From assembly GCA_963978905.1 (NCBI GenBank), contig OZ022258.1:25114716-25178715 (forward strand): a stretch of 64,000 bases of DNA, in the 5' to 3' direction. Shown one piece after another: positions 1 through 11,727 of this stretch. The DNA is from Trichostrongylus colubriformis (taxonomy: Eukaryota > Nematoda > Chromadorea > Rhabditida > Trichostrongylidae). Position 1 is the first letter of the stretch. Each line of letters opens with the position of its first letter. The notes beneath the pieces are model-generated. The model had not been told where the DNA came from and did no database searches. It saw nothing but the letters and a program-made list of their open reading frames with translations. The position numbers and the translations under genes were made by a program.

Positions 1-73
1 ATGTATGTTACGCCACTATTACACTACCTTATTTTTTGCCATTATCAACTTCTTTTCTCGTTCTGACACTGTA

Positions 74-1358
74 CTAGGTTGTTGCAAAATTAATTTTGAA
101 AACGGACCGCATACTTCAAACTACTATAGCTAAACTAACTACTATAGCTAAGCTTATACACCAGTTTATCAATCGAAGTAAAAACCATCAAAATCTACAC
201 ATATTTGCCAAAGGATAGGTAATAATTCCAAGCTTTCATCATAAGAACTGCTATCACGAGAATCAACGAACTCAAGGAAGGCACATTCAACATCGTCTAA
301 AGTAAATCGTTTCTGACGCAAATGAGAAAAATGGGCTCGAAAAAAGTGATTCCCTGTGGGGGAAAGGTTGGGAGAATACTCTGGGTATGGGAGAACTGTT
401 ACACCCAAGTGGATCAATTTTCGCCGAGTGATTGTGAGGTGTGTGGCCTTGCGTTGTCCTACAACAGGAATGGCTCTCTTCTATTCACCACCGCAGGCCA
501 CAATTTTTAACATTCGCTCCAAATCACAACAGTGGGACTCTGCTGTGGCTGGCTGACCAGGTTGCAAGAATTCATAGTGGATTACACCTTTACAACACCA
601 CCACACAGTAATCATAACCATTTTAGGGTGAAGGTCGGGTTTAGGAAAAGTTTTTGGAGAAGCATCCTTATCTACCCAGACTAATCCCCGCTTCCTGTTA
701 TCATAAAGAACCCATTTTTCATCTACAGTTATAATACGGTTTACAAATGGCTCATTTTTATGGCGAACTAGGAGATTAGAGCAGGTGTCGAAACGTGCCT
801 AACGCTGCTCATCGGTCAGGTCATGAGGCACCCAGTTCGGCACCTTCTTCACCTTGCCGATTTCCAGTAAGTGTCTGGCCACTGTAGACTAATGTATGCC
901 TGGATTTTCTGCTAACGTACGAGCTGTCTCCCGATTTGCTTCGTCGGCTCTCCTTGAATCTTCATCATTAAGCGACTACCTGCGGCCGTGACCCGACTTT
1001 CTTGCGAGATCAAAATCGCCAGAAGCAAATTTTTTTCAAGCCGGAGCTCCACTGTACGTTCGCAAGGACAAATCCTCCCAAATACACTGCTGAGATTACG
1101 GGCTGCCTCCGCTGCGGATAATCCCAATTTAAATTGGTAAAGCATGTTGACTCGATAGTCGCGTCGGCTCATGATTACACGCAGCCCTGGAAAAGGCCGG
1201 CCGGAACAATAAGAGCGGCATTCATAGAAGCTTTAGAAAGAGCAAAAAAAACCTACCAAATGGAATGCTTGGATTTCCTTAAAATGGAATAGTTCAGGAT
1301 AAAAAATCTACTAATTTATACATGCCTTGAAATCAAAGTTAATTCTGCGACAACCTAA
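74..1358 (-). mobile_element. mariner element with both TIRs, 1285 bp
   Basis: Terminal inverted repeats are seen at both ends. The left end begins CTAGGTTGTTGCAAAATTAA; the right end, read on the minus strand, begins TTAGGTTGTCGCAGAATTAA. Each is flanked by TA (72-73 and 1359-1360), the expected mariner target duplication. Length and TIRs fit the mariner family, and resemble the hookworm mariner named bandit as I remember it; that identity would need an alignment. The transposase inside is broken, so the copy is non-autonomous. Confidence 0.9.
169..1172 (-). pseudogene. mariner transposase, frameshifted
   Basis: The N-terminus (about 1172 to 1050) reads as a helix-turn-helix (YQFKLGLSAAEAARNLSSVFG, then a CERTVELRLEKN-like segment) before the frame breaks. 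The middle, about 780 to 530, keeps the first catalytic Asp in RIITVDEKWVLYDN and the following WCCKGVIHYEFLQPG block. The C-terminus (417 to 169) keeps a degraded YSPNLSPTGNHFF motif, where the usual acidic residue after YSP and the SDYH Asp are altered, and ends LLPILWQICVDFDGFYFD. A mariner transposase would cut and paste the surrounding element through a D,D(34)D site. At least two frameshifts and the damaged third catalytic position make this a dead copy. Confidence 0.88.
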
Positions 1359-1933
1359 TAGCATTTGTTCAGCGGTAAAAGTAGGGTAGTGCAATTCAGC
1401 AGGAAACCGAAACAGGTCGATTATTGGCTAGTGCTCAGATACAGATACATGTAATAATAGATTTGCATCTCTAGACGAATCCTGATCTAGAAAACCACAC
1501 ACTCACTTTCTGGGACTGTTCAAAGACAGTGATAGGGGTAATAGTGTTGAGAAGAGACTCTTAAAATGGCCCGTCCATGTGAATACTAGGGGCTTCAGAA
1601 GTTCCCCTTGAGGACGACCCCCGACCTCGAAGGGGGCGTCCTTTTCAGCGTTTTCGCGGCGTGCCCTCTCTTTTTGTTTAGGCCTGACCTTAGCGACGAG
1701 ATTTGACAACCAACGATGGAATACGATTCTGTTTCTCTGGCTTTGACCTTTTCGTTCCGTTTTTCTTCTCTGCTGTCGTACTAGCGAGCACCCTGAATTA
1801 CATTCAGACCAAATCACCCCTATCATCACCGTGTCTTTAATGTGAGACAACCTAATGCACTCATTTCCGAAAGCACTTCTGTTATGACCTGAACCTGTGG
1901 AATTTCACCAGCGAATCTAGCTTGTATTTGTAG
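1359..1933. other. no gene recognised
   Basis: AT-rich sequence with one 115-codon minus-strand ORF (1503-1850) of basic, low-information composition and no recognised motif. A GC-richer patch lies near 1600-1680. I see no credible exon. Confidence 0.4.
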
Positions 1934-2329
1934 GTGCCTGCAGCTCCAGTGGATGACGAGAACTACTCAAAGTGGCTTATCTGCAAGTACCACCCTGAGC
2001 TGCTACCATGCAAATGGGATCCGCTGAAGAAGATCCCTATACCTATCGTACATTACGAGCCTCAAACCCTTTCGACAGATGACAGCTCCATTGATGCTGA
2101 GCAACCTGACTTTGCCGGCATTGATATATTCCAAAATCAGGTAATATCGTTGATTATCGTGCCTAACGGTAATAAGAAGCCACCACTATAGGCAACAACA
2201 TTCACGAAATCGACGAATGAATTCAAGGATCCATTTAAATTCAATGAAATCCCGATTTCGCGTGGTGCACAAGCGGATAATCGCTCAATCCAGCCGTTGC
2301 GTACCGAAAGTGTGAGCGGAGTTAAGGAG
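1934..2329 (+). CDS. two internal exons of an unrecognised gene
   Basis: Exon a (1934-2140) follows an acceptor ending TTTGTAG and ends at CAG before GTAATA. Exon b (2192-2329) follows CACTATAG and ends at GAG before GTGATT. Exon a is 69 codons and exon b 46 codons, both in phase 0, so they join in frame across a 51-bp intron of typical nematode size. The product is hydrophilic and acidic at first (APVDDENYSKWLICKYHPEL near the start), then rich in Thr, Ser, Phe and Lys, with no signal peptide or membrane segment in view. I do not recognise the family. Neither the start nor the end of the gene was found with confidence; the terminal exon at 5971-6105 lies downstream on the same strand and could belong to it. 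Confidence 0.55.
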
Positions 2330-4730
2330 GTGATTACTTGTTGCTAACTTTGAGCACATATGGTGAAGGTGTCTACTTATCCCAACTACTCAGTAATATC
2401 TTTCTTCGAAGACTTTGGGGGTTAGGATAGTTGTCGTAGAGATTGTGAAAATAGTGTTGATGAGTATTGTTTCTGTGAGGAAAGAAAAACGAAATCGAAT
2501 GGCGAAAACTCAGGCAAAGTCCTATATTTTACCACATTCACCCATTCCATCTCATCAGGAGCGAATTGGCAATTACATTTCATCGTGCACAGTATAACTA
2601 TCGACCGAGTTCACGCGCATCTGTAATGTGGAGCGGTCGCAAACAGCACATATTTGCGAGTTTGGGCTATCTTAAGATGCTCCGAACGCGTCTTCCAGCG
2701 CGAACGGTGCGCATACTGTCCAGAGACCTGGCGTATATTTGTAGCGAACATCCTCTATTTCCGGCCTCTTCCGGGGAAGGTAGCAGAGTTTCTCAAAAAA
2801 TATCATTTTCAAGGAATTTTTCAAGCTGGAGATGTTTTGCCTGTGATCGGAGGAAGAATCATATGTAGTCGACCCTGCACATTCTGATCACAAAGAAGTT
2901 ACGACTCTACAGCAGTCAAAGCTGATAATTCGATCAGGAGTCAAGGCTTTTCACATGTGATTCACCCCTGTGAGCTCTTCCTGGAACGCAGTACCGCCAG
3001 TGCCGGCTGGAACATTATTACTGCGATGCAGGAAGGATAGGATTTGAGAAGTGGAGAAGGGTTCTAAAGAGTGAAGCAGGGAGGTTGTATCAAACACAAT
3101 AAAAGATGCAGGCTGTGTACCACAACCTCTTGCAAAATATGTATCTTCCGAACTGTGAAAGATGAAGCAAAGGATTCGGATCCAACTCCCAAAGGACCAA
3201 GTAAACCTGAGCTGGCAGCAGTCTATGAATTCAGGAGAATGGACGGCAGCAAGTCTCAGATATTTCGAAACGTACAAAATGGATAAGTGAAATCAGCAAG
3301 TTGTGCTATGTATTTACCTTTCGCTACTCACCAAAATCTGCAGATTTGACTGCTTGTGGAGTGTGGCGGTTGGTGAGGAGGAGTGGTATCTATTGTTCAC
3401 TGAAGAGCGCTCCAAGTAAGAGAGAAGTTTTCCAAGATATGTTGATACCTGATAGTTCTTATCGGGTTATAAGAGCAACCGGGTAAAACGATTGTTTCAG
3501 GCGAGGGTTGTCAAATATTGGGCAATATGCTCTTTATCGCATCCCATGCGCCGGTCAAAATAGGATTTTCGCAGCTGCAATTTCCCAGCTGTTGTTCATG
3601 GGCTGCACGTTTCCTTACGAACGCGTCAAGCCGTCCTGAAACGCGATTACTGGTCCTCGCATCTCCATCTAATCCGCCCAATTCAAAATTATGTTCGCAG
3701 ACTGCCACGACAAAAGGCAGTCAAAAACTACATTTTCCTCAAGTTTGCCAAGAGCATGGGTGAACAAGCTGATTAGTGATTTCACACCCCTGCATGGTGC
3801 ACATCATCAAGTCTGACATATAACTGCCCAAAGGGATCCTCTACCGGATTTTAACTTTTTTGTTTCTCATTGAGCTATCTTGTATTTGTTCACTAAGGGC
3901 CAGAAACTGCGTACTTATACCCACAGTCTTAAGTTTCGCGTCCAATAATGATCTATCACGTTATCGCCTGCTCCTTGCTCCCGGGGCACTCGCCGCTCTG
4001 CGTCCCATGTCAGCCCCACTTCTGCTGACAGCACTTTTGAGACTTTTCTCTTAAAGGGCTTTAGTTCGTCCCTTGAAACTTTGCATGAATATAATGTCCC
4101 AACTTCCCATTTTCCTTCCCATTTCCCTCCACGGCAAATTTTGCTGGTATACTGAAGAAATGCTGTCTCTAACGAGGCTTGTCGATCGATATTGCCTACC
4201 TAGAGCAGGGTATCACCGTCAATACAACCGCAAGTATCGATTAGCAACCTTTTTTATAGACCACCTGACTGCCACTAAATCACGAAGGCTGGTGGATCGT
4301 CAAAGGCAGTGATATGGGAAATTTGGACGAATAGTGAAAAATGTACTGATCATGAAAGTGCTTGGTAGTACGACGGTGAGAAAAAACGGAAGAAAATGAC
4401 CAGCGCCCTAGAACTAGGATCCATTCCCATCGTGCGGACGACTTTTCCATCAAAAGGCAGGTATTCTGAATGAGCTTTCCATTGGCATGCTGCTAAGTGG
4501 TAAACACAAGGAGGTTCGAGAATACGACAACATTTATTTTATGGAGGTAGCTTCAAGATAAAAATGAGAAATCCGGCCGCCATACCTTCAACCATGCCAC
4601 ATCTCGTTGGCCACTCTGGAGGCGGGGTCTGTCACATAAAGGCGTCAGCTGTTAACCGTCACCCCTCTCTACAGCTTGAGGCGCTTTTTCATGGAGGTTT
4701 CGCCACAAACGGGCTAAGACCTCTGAATAA
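2330..4730. other. no gene recognised
   Basis: Several 60-110 codon ORFs overlap on both strands without splice-site support or a recognised motif. The plus-strand stretch 2624-2887 ends in a Cys-rich, Phe-rich tail that could be an exon, but the minus strand is equally open there. I cannot choose between them. Confidence 0.35.
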
Positions 4731-4734
4731 ATGA

Positions 4735-5340
4735 AGAAAAAGACATTCCTGAGCCATCCACTGCCATTATTGCGGGGTTTCTCGTGCGATAAAAGTGTTT
4801 GGTAATCTCGATTTTTTGCGAAAAAAAGCGGGTGGGCTTCTACGGAGTGCCCCATTTCTAAGTCTTAGGAATATCGAGATGTGAAGGTATTCAAAAAACT
4901 AGTGGCATCTCTTGTAGAGAAGAAAAAGCTCTATCGAATGCATATATTATTATTCTCTTCAATTGCGATGGTAGGCGAGGAAGAGAGGATAGCGGAAGTG
5001 CACACTTTTGTTGAGTGCTGCAATTGTGAGTCTAAAAAACAGCAAAATGTTGAGCGATTCCATAAAAAGCAGATTCGGATGGAGGGCAGGTCCATTCTGC
5101 TTCTTTAGCTCCACAGAGAGCTGAGAAAGCTCTATCGAAAGCTCATGTTCACTAATTTTTTGATCTTGAGGCGGACGTGAAAGATGAAGTGTCGAGAGTG
5201 CGAGTTTTTGCCTTCTGCTTGCATACTTCATTTCCAAACCTCGTAAATATTAGGCAATCGAAGGAAAAACAAAAAGCAGTGCTGTGTGGAGCAGAAAAGT
5301 TCTACCGAAAACATACAAGCTTTGTCGAAAGATGAAGTGA
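4735..5340. repeat. foldback-type interspersed repeat, copy A (left arm missing)
   Basis: Bases 4770-4945 match 31385-31575 (shared text includes GTGTTTGGT, a GCGAAAAAA run, the phrase CCCCATTTCTAAG, then ACTAGTGGCATC). Bases 5215-5345 are the inverse complement of the block starting near 7515 and near 30990. The family therefore has a unique centre and inverted arms; this copy keeps the centre and one arm. No coding capacity is evident. Confidence 0.65.
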
Positions 5341-5970
5341 ACAATGAGAAAAACAGAAAACAAAAACACGGCGGGAACTTATTTCTGAACGGAGTAAATA
5401 AACAGCCTGCGATAATCTGTGTAGCAACCATTTTTATCCCATCTAGACCTTTCCGAATGCTTGAAAGTGGTTCACAACACAGCTTACTAAGTCTCAACTT
5501 GTCTTAGCTTATACCCAACAACATGTGCAGTTCACAGGCAATCAAAATTTCCTTGACTTGGCATTAGTCGCCATTACCTTCGAAACCATTACGTTAAATC
5601 GTTCAAACGATCACTGATAGATGATGTACAATGGGGCCTGATTTTCGTAAGCTCCCACTATAGTTTTGTGAGATTTAGAGGTTATATCTACAAATTCAAC
5701 CTTATCTCTCTGTCAAACAGCAGAAGGATTGGAAGTCGCAAATGCAACATCACGAACATTGCTGGTTGAGCACTATAACAAGCAAACAAATCACAAACAT
5801 AGGTGAAAACTGGTATATTATGGGCGAAGGTTAGTACTGTCGAGAATGAAAGACTCAGCAAAATTACACTCCTTACCTCGGATTTTTTTTTTGTGAGCAG
5901 TTGTTGTTGGCCTGAATAAACTTTGCCACCTAATATTAGGGCAGTGGAAATATTTATTCCCTTTCCTCAG
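5341..5970. other. no gene recognised
   Basis: AT-rich sequence upstream of the exon at 5971. The ORFs at 5228-5507 lie in the inverted repeat and are not credible genes. Confidence 0.35.
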
Positions 5971-6105
5971 GCTCGCTACGACGGCAAACTGAGCGTTGAA
6001 AACGACCTGGAAGCGGTTGGCAGACACAAACAGGTGGCGTCACCGGAAGTAGAGGAATTCGACGAGAACATTCTCATGGCTAATGGCAATATATTCGGCA
6101 AATAG
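5971..6105 (+). CDS. terminal exon of an unrecognised gene
   Basis: A strong acceptor (CTTTCCTCAG) precedes 44 open codons and a TAG stop. The peptide is acidic and hydrophilic (begins ARYDGKLSVENDLEAVGRHK and ends MANGNIFGK), like the soluble tail of a larger protein. No family is recognised. It may be the end of the gene with exons at 1934-2329, since strand and phase permit it, but the 3.6-kb gap contains a repeat and no linking exon was found. Confidence 0.45.
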   Translation, partial: ARYDGKLSVENDLEAVGRHKQVASPEVEEFDENILMANGNIFGK

Positions 6106-7495
6106 TTTGATCGACCGTAAGTACTCAATTGACGTAGTAGATCTACAAAACAGACGAAAAAGTAGATAGGATAGGAAGGATGTAAACTGAATATTGGTAA
6201 ATACCATGACTTTTCGAGGAAAGTTGAATAGATTGCTGTGATGTGGTCGCCCATTACTTGGCATTCTTTGTTTGCCCCTTCTATTTGAATGTTGGTCAGA
6301 AATCACCTACACAATTTTTGGTGACATTTTTTTTGTGTTTTGTTGCAATATTCCACCAACAGGGTTTCTAATAAATATTAGTTGGTTTGCTGAATCCAAA
6401 CAGGGAAAAACTGTTCGTATTTGAAAATGCAGTCGAGTATTGGACACGGATGGCGTTCAGTGAATTGATATGTATATAATAATTTCTGATTGACAGTTTA
6501 TTCTGTCTGAGATAAAATTGTGTCATTGCGGTGTGCCGCGTCATTCCAAATGTACACAACTTCTGAGCAAAAAGCATTTCTGCAAAGTTGGCGAGGTTGT
6601 CCGCGTGTACGCTTTTTGGAAGGATATTATGAATTCCAAAGGGAAAGCTGCTTTGTGGTACACCACGGATTTACTGCTGCTGAGTGCTGGATTTTTACTC
6701 TCATGGTCTCATCGTATATCACTTTTTCTTGCGCGAGCGAGGAATTCACAACACTATGGTTGAATTTCCTTCTACCCCACTCCTCATGATGATCCAAATA
6801 TGAAAAATAGCGTGGGGCTTTGAAATATATCAAAGTGTTGCAGAAGATTTGAGCCTATAGACAAGCTTGACAAAGACGGGTAGCACTGATTATTTGATAG
6901 CGCGACCGTTTGAGAGTTTGAGACAAGAACTTTCCTGGGTTGACTTGCTGTTGCCATGAAGGCCTTTCCTGGCAACAGCACTACGGCCTCGATGAGGCAG
7001 AATTTTTCGGACCACCCTGATCTAGCAGTTGTGCCGAGACTGTGGTGATGTATTGTATCGGTCAACTCCCTCTCGCCTCAGCTATTTTCTGGCTATACGC
7101 TTTTTTCAAGTAATCTGTCGTACCAGCAGCAGTCAAAACATAAAAAAGAACCACATGTTGCTGAATACGAAGTAAAATTCATTCCATTGAAAGGACCTTC
7201 CTATAAATCAGTCGATACCTGTTTCTATGCCCTTGTATGGAGTTTACTCAAGACGGCAGGATCGTGCGAAAGTGCTCAAGTTTGCTTACCATGCCGCCTT
7301 TTTTCGCTGCGATAGTGGCGTTAGGTGCCACGGAATTAGTTCTCCCGCAGCGTTCCTCCATTTTTCACGTGCAGTTTTGCTTTTCCCAATGATCTTAATG
7401 AAATAGGATTTTGCTAGGAGTAGCTGACCGCATTTTTCAATAAAATGGTGTTCTCGCAGTCACATCCGCTTGAAAGGGTATTATATTGTACAATA
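6106..7495. other. no gene recognised
   Basis: Overlapping short ORFs only (the longest is 93 codons), with no motif or splice consensus that stands out. Confidence 0.35.
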
Positions 7496-7499
7496 ACTT

Positions 7500-8345
7500 C
7501 GTGACGTTTCTATTCCCTGTGTTTCACGACATTCTCATCACCATTTGACACAGTTCATATGTTTGCGCGATATGAAGAGCATATTCTGCTCCATAAAGCA
7601 CTATTTTATGGTTTCTGGATCCTTTGATTGTTTGATATTTATGGGTTTTAGAAATGGTGTAATCTGAAGACATAATTTGCACTCTTGGCGTCTCCTCCTC
7701 TTCAGCTGATCCCATTACTGCGTTGTTATGCATTGTGAGGACAAACCATCGAGGGCAAAAACTACACGTATATGCGTATTCGAGACAGCTGTTTTTTTGC
7801 TTCACAAAACATTGCTTCTTCTTCTGCTTGATTGTATAATTTCTTGTAGTCTTGGTATAGAGATGGAGCAATTTGCGGGCAAAAAATATGCGCTTTCGGC
7901 ATATCGAGATCCAAAAAGTTGACCTTCTCCGCCAGATCCAGTCATATGAGGGGAATAATACATCGTTCATCAACTCATCGTTATTAGGGTTTTCCCAATA
8001 AGAGTGTTCGTTAAAGCCTCGAGTTAGCGGAAATGGTTGGATGCCGAAGGTACAGATTTCTACGAAGTATCCCATTGTAAAGCCTCAGAATTATTAAATT
8101 GTGAAAGGGTTCAAAACCAAATAGCACCTAATAAAAGAACTGAAAAACTCTGTGAGAAGCATTCACGTATATATATTTTGACTTCGATGGTTTATGAAGA
8201 AGACTAAAAGTCGAAAGTGAGAACTCATAAGTATTGAACAATCGAAGGACTCAAGAAGATGGCAGAACCATATTGTAGATGTAGAGAACCTCTATCGGGC
8301 ACATATATAAAATTTGTCGAAAGATGAAGGGAGGCACGAACATGC
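7500..8345. repeat. foldback-type interspersed repeat, copy B (both arms)
   Basis: The left arm (about 7505-7720) and the right arm (about 8160-8345) are imperfect inverted complements. Shared features are the TTGACAnAGTTnATATGT-like start, the GATTGTTTGATATTTATG-like core and the AAATGGAGTAATCTGAAG-like end. The centre, 7915-8110, matches copy C at 31320-31550. The 183-codon minus ORF (7524-8075) lies inside the repeat and has no recognised domain, so it is not called as a gene. Confidence 0.65.
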
Positions 8346-8478
8346 GGCACAACCTAATGGATCAACACCACATCGGCGGCTCGCACTTCTATAAAACTTC
8401 CTTCTCGATAATAGATTTCGAGGCATTACACTGTTTTTCACCTTCGCATCAACATGAGACTGTGGGATAGAGGATCTA

Positions 8479-8856
8479 TCAATCATATGTTTCATAACAA
8501 ACGGCCTCAAAATACTGGGCTTCTTCACTGAGGCTTGACTCCAAGGGTGTGAAGCTATTAACGGTCATCAATAATTCACTTGCAAAGCCACACAAGCCGT
8601 TTTCGAGTTGCAGCTCGATAGCTGTTACAGTTCCGATTCCTCGTTTGCAGTTCTTTCGTGGAAGTGTCTCGACTATCACCGATGCCGTGATGATGATTGT
8701 GTTCTGTTCGTTGTTTTCGTTAGTGAACCATCGTCGAGCGCCTCCGGTGATGATGGCGCCGACACCGACGTTGCTGCTGCTGCCTGTGCTGTAAAGAACG
8801 TGGGGGCGTTGCCGGGAGCACACAATCAATCGCTGGACGGATCCACACGCATTCAC
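8479..8856 (-). CDS. candidate first exon, unrecognised, possible organelle-targeting N-terminus
   Basis: A minus-strand ORF of 125 codons lies in a patch more GC-rich than its surroundings. The N-terminal 30 residues are rich in Arg and Ser with few acidic residues (VQRLIVCSRQRPHVLYSTG), which is compatible with a mitochondrial presequence. A possible donor (CAA before GTGAAT, near 8575) would end the exon after about 90 codons. No family is recognised and no second exon was found. The plus strand is also open over much of this stretch, so coding is only moderately supported. Confidence 0.35.
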   Translation of the reverse strand: MNACGSVQRLIVCSRQRPHVLYSTGSSSNVGVGAIITGGARRWFTNENNEQNTIIITASVIVETLPRKNCKRGIGTVTAIELQLENGLCGFASELLMTVNSFTPLESSLSEEAQYFEAVCYETYD

Positions 8857-8954
8857 CCTTCAATCTATCAATCTGACCGTATCATGCGATTCTTTGGCAA
8901 GTATTCAGGACTCGCCCCATGTACTGCTGAGGGAGTGCCTTTTCAGTGGTTTTT

Positions 8955-9098
8955 GATTTTTTGATAGCTGCTTATTTTCGCCGCGATGCAAAAGTTTTTA
9001 AAGCATGCTGAGTTATGAGCCAAAGCTTTGCTCTCGGACGGGACTAGAACCCGCTCTCCATGCTTTCCAGGCATATGTGCTGATCCATTTTGATGGAT
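8955..9098 (-). repeat. tRNA-derived SINE-like repeat
   Basis: On the minus strand the sequence has a tRNA-like order: an anticodon-arm-like ATGCCTGGAAAGCAT, then a B-box-like GGGTTCTAGTCCC, then the family tail (CATAACTCAGCATG and the complement of a TTCGCCGC block). The same tail occurs at 9200-9265, 13590-13680, 19840-19885 and 48130-48175. The head is too decayed to be a working tRNA gene. Confidence 0.6.
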
Positions 9099-9144
9099 GT
9101 CTACAGTACTTTATCGGCACTCACACGTATGTATATCTTGAAAG

Positions 9145-9270
9145 GAGTCTCTGTAGTGCAATGGATTAGCAACTATGCCTGGAAATCATGGAGTGCGGGC
9201 TCGAACTGTCCGAGACCAAAGTCTTTGCCCATAACTCAGCATCCTATAACTACCTTCCCACTGTTTAGAT
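9145..9270 (+). repeat. tRNA-derived SINE-like repeat
   Basis: The order is A-box-like GTAGTGCAATGGATTAGCA, anticodon-arm-like ATGCCTGGAAATCAT, degraded B box (GGGCTCGAACTGTCC), an acceptor-like CCGAGACC, and the family tail with GCCCATAACTCAGCATCC. It lies 50 bp from an oppositely oriented copy (8955-9098), making an inverted pair. Confidence 0.65.
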
Positions 9271-11220
9271 ATTCTGTTGCGTGAATGAACATTGAACTTC
9301 GACAAACTTTGTTTTCTTACAATAACGCTGTTGTCCCCTGAAATTTTTTTGTTTTCTGTGGGAATTTGTAGAGTTCCGGCTACCTTCAGGCATATTATTC
9401 GATCACCGGACTACTCCGTTACAGCGCGCCATATCAGAGCTCATTTGACGATGATCGGAGTCAAAAATAGATTCTCTGTGGGCAGATAGGTCTTCTGTAG
9501 CTGTTCTCCTTGCGCCCTTACTGTGGCACGACTGTAAGTCGCTAAGGGGCTAAGTTTGCCTGCTCCGGGACTAAATCTATTGAAATGGAGGAGGCTTGTC
9601 AGACCAGGTGGTGTACGCCTATGACCCTCCGACCTTTCTTCATCTCTTTGGTCGCTCTCTCGCCGAGCACCTTCGCAAGAGCTGATGTTCAAGATAGCAA
9701 AGGCTGCCTTAATTTGGAGGTATAAGCGAAACTAAATCACGATGTCTCGAGGGAGACCTTAAATCCATTTCCATGAGAGGTGATTCCTCCTCTTTGAACA
9801 TGAATAAGAATAGGTCATAGGGATGTTTGATAGATGGAATAGCTCGTGTTGTGTTTTTTACCTGACTCTCCGAATATTTTTGATTTTCCACGAATTTGCA
9901 TTTGAACTTTCTTGGAAGCGCACTGAAGAGTCCTTCCCTCCTTTTTTTCGAAATGAACGAAAACCGATCAATTATTGGGAAGAAGACAGGCGAGAACATT
10001 TTCTTCCGGACTGCACCTGGTGACCGTAATCTTTTCTGACGCCCTGTCCATAGTTCGTGAACACTGTGCACGTTTGATGTCTAGAGCTAGATTTTGGTGC
10101 ATGGAAGTGAAACACCACTTCGTTGAGGAATTCCACTTATCCCTGGTACTACATATTTTGCATTGTATGTAGAAAGAAGAAGCCTATCTTTGTTTTCACA
10201 GTTCTTTCAAATATTTTATTTGTACCGTGAAAAATTCCGCACCATTCCTTTGTCCATTTCTGCTTTCTGCTTAACGCGATTATGACAAGGGAATTTTCAT
10301 TCGCTGTCACATCGGTGAATGCATATGTTTTTTGGGCGCAGGTTGGCCGTGACCACATTTATACCACGAGAAAGAATTTTTCCTTTTTTTCGAAATCAAT
10401 AATAAATAAGCAACCTTGCGCAGAAAACAGGATTGCAAAAAAAATGGAGGTCGATCTCATTGGATCTTTATGGTGATCGATTCGAATTTATTGATATTTC
10501 GTGGATATATCGGCTTAGCAAAGAAAAGCACGGTAAAGTGCCAGGGATGCAATGAGCTGGCTACCTTGAATGCTTCATATGGTCTTAGATTCATATTTGA
10601 TCAGTCTTCTAAGTGATTGTTTATGTAATTTATATAATACATAGTGGTTGCACCGGGTAGCTTATTGTTCATAGCTGAATTAAAAATCTTATTTAGTAGA
10701 TGGATAGAGCGTATGCAAAGCTAGACTCAAATTGTTAAAAATTTGAAATTATCGTTGAAACAAAGAAATAGCGATTGTTATGATTCGGCCATTTTTCATT
10801 GCAGTCGGACAGCATTGTCCGACATCGTTCCATAGGACACTCCACCTGTCGAAAAACATTCTCCAACATCGTCGTCAACGTGTTAATCAGTGCTCTTTGA
10901 AAAAACGTCATCGGAGTGAACCCATCCATCCAATTTCTTCATGCCAATAGAGACTTTTGCGATGAACGTTTGGGCTGCAATGTATGTATAAACGTTCAAT
11001 TTCAAAAAAGTTTATTCTTCGAGCTTGATGCTTCTGGACCGTAGAAACCTCCATCCAACGCATTAGACTTGTTAATGTAGGTGAAATTTGACATGCAATA
11101 AAAACAAAAATTATGGATTTTTCTCAAACTTTGGCCAAATTCCACAACTTTTGTGTGTCCTTTGGAAATAAACCCTTTTGTCTCTCGATCGGTTTATCAT
11201 GACGTAATCGAACAAATTTC
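9271..11220. other. no gene recognised
   Basis: The stretch 9490-9710 is GC-rich and looks like a dispersed repeat. A small plus-strand ORF ending near 10616 has a Cys pair (CQGCNELATLNASYGL) but no family. The minus ORF 10735-10929 has no recognised motif. Confidence 0.35.
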
Positions 11221-11727
11221 GTGGGAGCGAGAGTCCATCTATCGAAATCGATAAATCGATCAATCTTCTTCCTTTATTCCTTATGTTCAATCAGCCACTG
11301 CAATGCTGTCAAGGTCATAAGATTTTGCTTCTCATGTGAAAATGTGTTTTTATCGGTGATCAAAATCAGCTGCATGTTTACCATGCTTTACAATGATACT
11401 ATTGCTCCTCATGTAGGAGATCCTGCTTTCATTTTGGTACACGAAAGGCGGTTACTCCAAGGCTTGAAAACTCTACGGAAAGCGGCCATGATGAGTGATG
11501 TATGTCGCTCAGAACGAGGATGCTCCAAAACGTTTTTTGACAATCTGAACAGTGAAAATCATTCACTGCGTACAGCGAGAGCCTTGCTCTCACTGAAAGA
11601 TGGCTGTGAGTTCGAGAGAGAGGTGCATGCGTGCTTCCATCGACTAAAATTAAGTACGAGGAACAGCTGCTTCACCAGCATGCAAGCATGCATTCTCCAG
11701 CGCTTCATATTTATAACAAATTTCTAA
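11221..11727 (+). CDS. unrecognised ORF, 168 codons
   Basis: An uninterrupted plus-strand frame starts at GTG in this reading; the first ATG inside is near 11377. The N-terminal 60 residues are hydrophobic and Cys-rich, and the C-terminal half is mixed and charged (SERGCSKTFFDNLNSENHSL). Length in this AT-rich DNA is above what shadows usually reach, but I see no domain, no clean splice sites and no neighbour that explains it. It could be a chance frame or part of a decayed element. Confidence 0.3.
   Translation: MGARVHLSKSINRSIFFLYSLCSISHCNAVKVIRFCFSCENVFLSVIKISCMFTMLYNDTIAPHVGDPAFILVHERRLLQGLKTLRKAAMMSDVCRSERGCSKTFFDNLNSENHSLRTARALLSLKDGCEFEREVHACFHRLKLSTRNSCFTSMQACILQRFIFITNF

Noticed and set aside
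2624..2887. Possible Cys-rich plus-strand terminal exon
   Set aside because: There is no convincing acceptor after the in-frame stop at 2624, and the minus strand is also open, so it was not listed as a gene.
7524..8075. 183-codon minus-strand ORF
   Set aside because: It lies entirely in the foldback repeat; the frame is not preserved in the other copies and it has no recognised domain.
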